This document shows positions 15,706-20,109 of a stretch of DNA of 20,109 nucleotides, piece by piece. The translations under genes were made by a program, and so were the position numbers. Positions within the stretch are counted from its first letter, which is position 1. Each line of letters opens with the position of its first letter. The notes under the pieces are model-generated. The model saw only the letters and a list, made by a program, of their open reading frames with translations, did not search any database and was not told the DNA's origin. The DNA is from Smithella sp. D17 (GTDB lineage Bacteria > Desulfobacterota > Syntrophia > Syntrophales > Smithellaceae): assembly GCA_000753945.1 (NCBI GenBank), contig JQOA01000240.1:1-20109 (forward strand), written 5' to 3'.

Positions 15706-16434
15706 TCATTCTCCTACATAAGTGCCAATTTTGTGACCACAAATTGCCCTACGGATATTCCCTTTCTTTTGCAAATTAAAAACAATAATAGGCAGTAAAT
15801 TATCCCGACAAAGCGATATCGACGTTGCATCCATTACTTTAAGGTTTTTCGTTAACACTTCGATATAACTAATATTTTTAAACATGATCGCTTTTTTATT
15901 CTTTACCGGATCGCTGTCATATACTCCATCAACCTTAGTGGCCTTCATTATAACATCAGCTTTGATTTCCATAGCCCTTAAAGATGCCGCTGTATCCGTA
16001 GTAAAATAAGGATTGCCGGTCCCACCGGCAAATATAACTACTCTTCCCTTTTCTAAGTGGCGAATGGCTCTTCGCTGAATAAACGGTTCGGCAATTTCAT
16101 GCATTTCAATCGATGATTGTACACGCGTAGGTATGCCACACCTCTCCAACGCGCTTTGCAGGGCCAGGCTATTAATCACTGTAGCCAGCATACCCATGTA
16201 ATCGGCTGAAATTCGGTCTATACCCTTGGAACCGGATTCTAACCCTCGAAAGATATTGCCGCCTCCAACAACAATTCCAATTTGAATATTAAGATCGGAA
16301 ACAGATTTTATCTCCTGGGCAATGAAATTAGCCACATCCGGATCAATTCCGAAAGGCTGTTTGCCTAAAAGAGATTCTCCGCTTAATTTCAATAATATTC
16401 TTTTATAAACGGCTTTTTCTTTTATTTTATCCAC
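15706..16434 (-). CDS. pyrH: Uridylate (UMP) kinase
   Basis: PyrH phosphorylates UMP to UDP, a hexameric enzyme of the amino-acid-kinase fold usually activated by GTP and inhibited by UTP. The 242-residue protein has ILLKLSGESLLG at the phosphate-binding start, VVGGGNIFRG, DYMGMLATVINSLAL, and FAGGTGNPYFTTDTAASLRA, all diagnostic. The start is GTG directly after the tsf stop (TAG then GTG); no ATG is available before the LKLSGES motif, and the GAGAGG lies rather far upstream, so reinitiation after tsf is likely. The frr gene follows with one base between. Confidence 0.97.
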   Translation of the reverse strand: MDKIKEKAVYKRILLKLSGESLLGKQPFGIDPDVANFIAQEIKSVSDLNIQIGIVVGGGNIFRGLESGSKGIDRISADYMGMLATVINSLALQSALERCGIPTRVQSSIEMHEIAEPFIQRRAIRHLEKGRVVIFAGGTGNPYFTTDTAASLRAMEIKADVIMKATKVDGVYDSDPVKNKKAIMFKNISYIEVLTKNLKVMDATSISLCRDNLLPIIVFNLQKKGNIRRAICGHKIGTYVGE

Positions 16435-17040
16435 CTATTTTTTAATTTCCTCTCCGAGTTGAAATCTTGCAAATCTGCGAATAACAACATTCTCGCCGGT
16501 TTTAGCTATGGTGTTACTTAAAAGCGTCCCGATAGTAATATCCGTATCCTTTATGAATTTCTGCTCAACCAGACATACTTCTTCGTAATATTTTTTGAGT
16601 TTACCTTCAATTATCTTATCCCATATTTTTTCAGGTTTTTTCTCTTCCTGCAACTGACTGCGGTAAATTTCTTTCTCTCTTTCCAAAACGTCGGCTGGAA
16701 CTTCATCCGACCGAACATAAAGCGGATTTGATGCCGCGATATGCATGGCAATATCTTTAGCCATTTTTTGAAAATCATCTGTCTTTGCCACAAAATCAGT
16801 TTCGCAATTTATTTCCACCATAACGCCAATTTTGCCACCCATATGAATATAAGAAGCTACCGTACCATCTTTAGCAGCTTTAGAAGATCTTTTCGTTGCC
16901 GCCGATAAGCCCTTTTTTCTTAAATAATCGATTGCTTTTTCAAAATCACCGTCCGTGGCTTTCAATGCTTCCTTGCAATCCATCATGCCCGTACCGGTTT
17001 TTACTCTTAACTCTTTAACCATTGCTGAAGTTATTTCCAA
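16435..17040 (-). CDS. tsf: Translation elongation factor EF-Ts
   Basis: EF-Ts exchanges GDP for GTP on EF-Tu. The N-terminal UBA-like domain (VKELRVKTGTGMMDCKEAL) and the Tu-contacting core NCETDFVAKTDDFQ are plain. The protein has 201 residues, the short form known in many bacteria, against about 283 in E. coli, so one subdomain of the core is missing by family comparison. The start is TTG, giving MEITSAMVKEL as in relatives, with GGAGG about 9 bases upstream; an ATG seven codons in would remove the usual first residues. It lies 68 bases after rpsB, the classical pairing. Confidence 0.96.
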   Translation of the reverse strand: MEITSAMVKELRVKTGTGMMDCKEALKATDGDFEKAIDYLRKKGLSAATKRSSKAAKDGTVASYIHMGGKIGVMVEINCETDFVAKTDDFQKMAKDIAMHIAASNPLYVRSDEVPADVLEREKEIYRSQLQEEKKPEKIWDKIIEGKLKKYYEEVCLVEQKFIKDTDITIGTLLSNTIAKTGENVVIRRFARFQLGEEIKK

Positions 17041-17108
17041 TTTTATATTCCTCCCTTAACTCATTAATAATCAATATAAGCTTATAGTTATCTGAATGAT
17101 TTGCCGGT

Positions 17109-17915
17109 TTACTCTTCAGATTGTGCAACCTTATCTTCAATTTCTATACTTGCGGGAATATCTGTTTCCTCCTGCCTGGTTTCGACAATCACATCTGTTT
17201 CCTTATTCGATTCTGCCGTTAGCTTTTCTTGCAGACGCTTTTTTCCTTCCAAAACCGCATCGGCAAATTTAGAGGTAAACAATTTAATCGCTCTGATGGC
17301 ATCATCATTTCCCGGTATAATATAATCGATAGCATCAGGATCACAATTCGTATCAACTATAGCCACTATCGGAATCCTTAATTTTTTCGCTTCATTAACC
17401 GTTATATGTTCACGGCTGGGATCAACGATAAAAATAGCCGCCGGTGTGGATTTCATGTTTCTGATTCCACCTAAAACATTTTCCAGTTTTTCCTTTTCCT
17501 TTTGCAATTTGGTTATTTCTTTTTTAGGAAAAGCTTTAATGGAGTCATCATTGAACATGTTCGTCAAGGTGTTTAAACGATCAATACTCTTTTTAATTGT
17601 AGCGAAATTCGTCAACATTCCGCCGAGCCAGCGTTGATTGACGTAAGGCATGCCTGAGCGCACAGCATCTTCTTTAATGGCTTCCTGTGATTGTTTTTTT
17701 GTGCCCACAAAAAGTACTTCTTTGCCCTGGCTGACAACATCAATCACAAAATTATACGCCGTCTGAAACAAACCGACGGTCTGCTGAAGATCGATAATGT
17801 AGATGTTGTTTCTTGCCCCGAAGATGTATGGTTTCATCTTGGGATTCCATTTGTTTGTCTGATGTCCGAAATGAACACCGGCTTCCAGTAAAAGTTTCAT
17901 TGAAATTGCTGACAT
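17109..17915 (-). CDS. rpsB: Small ribosomal subunit protein S2
   Basis: S2 is a late-assembling protein of the 30S subunit that helps bind S1. The 268-residue protein carries the family start SMKLLLEAGVHFGHQTNKWN and the signatures PYIFGARNNIYIIDL, RWLGGMLTNF and the conserved VAIVDTNCDPDAIDYIIPGNDDA. The last 40 or so residues form an acidic tail (about 229-268) beyond the conserved core. AGGAG precedes the ATG by 7 bases. In many bacteria S2 represses its own mRNA together with tsf; the 185-base leader here would be the place to look. Confidence 0.97.
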   Translation of the reverse strand: MSAISMKLLLEAGVHFGHQTNKWNPKMKPYIFGARNNIYIIDLQQTVGLFQTAYNFVIDVVSQGKEVLFVGTKKQSQEAIKEDAVRSGMPYVNQRWLGGMLTNFATIKKSIDRLNTLTNMFNDDSIKAFPKKEITKLQKEKEKLENVLGGIRNMKSTPAAIFIVDPSREHITVNEAKKLRIPIVAIVDTNCDPDAIDYIIPGNDDAIRAIKLFTSKFADAVLEGKKRLQEKLTAESNKETDVIVETRQEETDIPASIEIEDKVAQSEE

Positions 17916-18100
17916 ATTTATCTCCTTATTTTGTTTTTTCCTCCACCTTCATCAACTTGCGCGGCAAACTTAAATTTAAGCAACATACCGGCAATCCGAA
18001 GATGTGCGAAATTTATCTGGCGGCACTTAGCATAAACATTCTAAATAATCAAGTTTAAATAACCGTTTCCGGCAATAAAATTAATGCTTTTTACAGGCGA
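17916..18100 (-). promoter_or_regulatory. Leader and probable promoter region of rpsB
   Basis: The gap between argJ and rpsB is the longest on this strand apart from the uppS leader. A weak promoter, TTGATT then 17 bases then TAAGTG, may lie in its upstream half. A perfect 12-base palindrome CTTAAATTTAAG is at 17969-17980. Both are suggestive only. No strong terminator for argJ was seen. Confidence 0.3.
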
Positions 18101-19300
18101 TCAGGTCGTGTAATCGGCGTTTATTTTCACATAATCGTAGGAAAGATCAGAGGTATATACAAAATATGATTTATCTCCCGCTCCCAATCCAACGTGCACA
18201 TTGATCCTGTCTTTTTTAAATATTTCTTTCAATTCGCTTAAATTAAAAGCAACGGGAGAATCCTGATGAAATACCATTTTGCCGCCAATGGACAGGCTTA
18301 CTTTTTCCTTCTCCATGGATATTCCGGAAGAACCAAGGGCGGCAATTATTCTTCCCCAGTTAGGATCTTCTCCAAAAAAAGCCGTTTTGACCAAATTTGA
18401 GTTCGCAATAGCATAGGCGGCAGACCGCGCATCCGATTTTGATTTAGCGCCTTCCACCATAATGGATATAAATTTTGTCGCTCCTTCGCCATCTTGAACA
18501 ACAGCCTGGCAAAGTTCCGTTAAAACCTCTGATAACATGTCTCGAAAACGCTGCAGGCGGGCTTGCACCTTCTCCAATGGATTATTACCGGCTAAACCAT
18601 TAGCCATGATAATCGCCATGTCATTGGTGCTCATACAGCCGTCAACACTGATGGAATTAAATGTAGAATTAATTACCTGATGAAACACTGTGCTCAAAGC
18701 TTTGGAATCGATTAAAGCATCGGTCATTACATAAGTCAGCAAAGTCGCCATATTGGGTTCAATCATCCCGGCTCCTTTGGCGATACCGCAAATGGTAATA
18801 TCTTTTGCTCCGACCACGCCTTTGCGGATGGCAACCTTGGGATATTTATCCGTTGTCATCATTGCCTCTTCCGCATCCTCAATTCCGGCCTCGTTTAATC
18901 CTTTAACCAGTTTACCGATGCCGCTTTCTATCTTTTTTAAGGGAAGTCTCTTTCCAATCACTCCCGTCGAACTTACCAGGACTAATTCATCTTTTATTTT
19001 CATTTCTCTGGATAAAGCCGCGGAAACAGCCAAGGCATCCCTGTAACCTTCTTTCCCTGTTGCCGCGTTGGCACAACCACTGTTGGTAATGATTGCCTGA
19101 GCTATGCCTCTTTTAACACGTTCTTCATTAATCAGCAGCGGCGCCGCTTTAAAGGTATTTTTAGTAAATACTGCCGCCACTTTTGCGGGTACGGTAGAAT
19201 AAATCAAGCCCAGGTCTTTTTTGTCGGGCCCCTTAATACCAACGGCAATTCCATTCGCCAGAAAGCCGGGCACACATATTTTTATTTTATTTTTAACCAT
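18101..19300 (-). CDS. argJ: Glutamate N-acetyltransferase / N-acetylglutamate synthase ArgJ
   Basis: ArgJ moves the acetyl group from N-acetylornithine to glutamate, closing the acetyl cycle of arginine synthesis; many forms also use acetyl-CoA. The 399-residue precursor cleaves itself before a threonine that becomes the nucleophile, here T186 in EPNMATLLTYVMTDA. Other hallmarks are FTKNTFKAAP near the start, ITNSGCANAATG, SSTGVIG, TTDKYPK and SVDGCMSTNDM, with GEDPNWGRI toward the end. All processing residues are present. AGGA stands about 9 bases before the ATG. It begins 27 bases after secA and may be read through from it. Confidence 0.96.
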   Translation of the reverse strand: MVKNKIKICVPGFLANGIAVGIKGPDKKDLGLIYSTVPAKVAAVFTKNTFKAAPLLINEERVKRGIAQAIITNSGCANAATGKEGYRDALAVSAALSREMKIKDELVLVSSTGVIGKRLPLKKIESGIGKLVKGLNEAGIEDAEEAMMTTDKYPKVAIRKGVVGAKDITICGIAKGAGMIEPNMATLLTYVMTDALIDSKALSTVFHQVINSTFNSISVDGCMSTNDMAIIMANGLAGNNPLEKVQARLQRFRDMLSEVLTELCQAVVQDGEGATKFISIMVEGAKSKSDARSAAYAIANSNLVKTAFFGEDPNWGRIIAALGSSGISMEKEKVSLSIGGKMVFHQDSPVAFNLSELKEIFKKDRINVHVGLGAGDKSYFVYTSDLSYDYVKINADYTT

Positions 19301-19327
19301 AACACCACTTCCTTTTTTTCTAATAAC

Positions 19328-20109
19328 TTAAGCGCCGCAACATTTCTTATATTTCTTACCGCTCCCGCAAGGACAGGGATCATTCCTTCCGGTCTTGGCG
19401 CCTTCATGCTTAACCGTTTTTGATTCGGGCACATCTTCCCCGCGGCTCATAATATAATCCTGCTTTTGCTTCTGCCGTATTTCTTCTACTTCTTCCTCTC
19501 TCTGGATTCTAATCAGGCAAAGTTTTCCGAGTACATCCATTTTAATGCGGGCAATCATTTCCATGAACATCTCATACCCTTCACGCTGATATTCCCTGAC
19601 CGGATCCTTTTGAGCGTAGCCGCGCAGACCGATTCCTTCTCTTAGATGGTCCATCGCCAGCAGATGTTCTTTCCACTGAGTGTCTATGGCCTGGAGCATG
19701 ATGACCTTCATCAGGTAATCCATAAGCTCCTTGCCGAATTCATTTTCCTTATTATGCAGAAGTTTTTGGACGCCTTCAATTATAAATTCACGAACGGACA
19801 ACTGAGCAGAATTATTCTGCCCTAAATTGACTAAATCAAATTTTATATTGAACTGCTTGAACAAAGCATCCTCAAATCCTTTAAGGTTCCATTCCTCCTT
19901 ATTTTCTTTCTCATTCATAAATTCGGACAAAAGATCATCGATGATTTCTTCAATCATCTCATGAACATCTGTCCATAAGTCTTCGCCACGCAGCACTTTT
20001 TTACGCTGTTCGTAAATTACTTTACGCTGCCTGTTCATTACGTCATCATAATCAAGCAGATGTTTGCGGATATCAAAGTTTTGTCCTTCGACACGCTTCT
20101 GGGCATTTT
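19328..20109 (-). CDS. secA: Preprotein translocase ATPase SecA (N-terminus outside window)
   Basis: SecA drives secretory proteins through the SecYEG channel. About 259 C-terminal residues are visible. The frame is open to the window edge and begins there with the conserved AQKRVEGQNFDIRKHLLDYD, then DVMNRQRKVIYEQR. The helical wing and scaffold region includes DTQWKEHLLAMDHLREGIGL and YAQKDPVREYQREGY. The extreme C-terminus holds the zinc-binding SEC-C motif CPCGSGKKYKKCCG, used for SecB and ribosome contact. Catalytic domains lie outside the window. It is the first of the minus-strand housekeeping genes seen. Confidence 0.97.
   Translation of the reverse strand, partial: NAQKRVEGQNFDIRKHLLDYDDVMNRQRKVIYEQRKKVLRGEDLWTDVHEMIEEIIDDLLSEFMNEKENKEEWNLKGFEDALFKQFNIKFDLVNLGQNNSAQLSVREFIIEGVQKLLHNKENEFGKELMDYLMKVIMLQAIDTQWKEHLLAMDHLREGIGLRGYAQKDPVREYQREGYEMFMEMIARIKMDVLGKLCLIRIQREEEVEEIRQKQKQDYIMSRGEDVPESKTVKHEGAKTGRNDPCPCGSGKKYKKCCGA

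Overview
The window looks like a chromosomal segment of an anaerobic deltaproteobacterium, most like the Syntrophus/Smithella (Syntrophales) group. That placement is inferred from the secA-argJ-rpsB-tsf-pyrH-frr-uppS-cdsA-dxr-rseP-tsaB gene order, the chemosensory genes and the AT-rich, lysine-rich right half. No rRNA or other marker is present to prove it. No tRNA, CRISPR array or intact mobile element was found.

Region A (1-5060, minus strand) is a chemosensory operon. In transcription order it holds a J-domain protein, CheA, CheW and a methyl-accepting chemotaxis protein that runs off the left edge. The genes are tightly packed: the J-domain gene and cheA overlap by ATGA. A good sigma70-type promoter (TTTACA, 18 bp, TATGAT) sits about 50 bp upstream. 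This region is visibly richer in G+C than everything to its right.

Region B (5038-5345) is the boundary. It carries a decayed C-terminal fragment of an IS256-like transposase, and the promoter of the chemosensory operon lies inside the end of this fragment.

Region C (5346-10337, plus strand) starts with a single-domain response regulator followed 3 bp later by a CheC-type phosphatase. An AT-rich gap of about 300 bp follows, holding a near-consensus promoter. Then comes a three-gene module: an excisionase-type helix-turn-helix protein, an ExeA/GspA-like AAA+ ATPase with a proline-rich tandem-repeat tail, and a TPR protein. The role of this module is not known to me, and it is the best candidate for something undescribed here.

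Region D (10413-20109, minus strand) is conserved housekeeping. In transcription order: secA (partial) and argJ; then rpsB, tsf, pyrH and frr, closed by a clear intrinsic terminator; then uppS, cdsA, dxr, rseP and tsaB, packed with gaps of 0-27 bp or a 1-bp overlap. This covers protein export, arginine synthesis, translation, UMP phosphorylation, isoprenoid and phospholipid synthesis, envelope proteolysis and tRNA t6A modification. Five genes in the window start with TTG or GTG.
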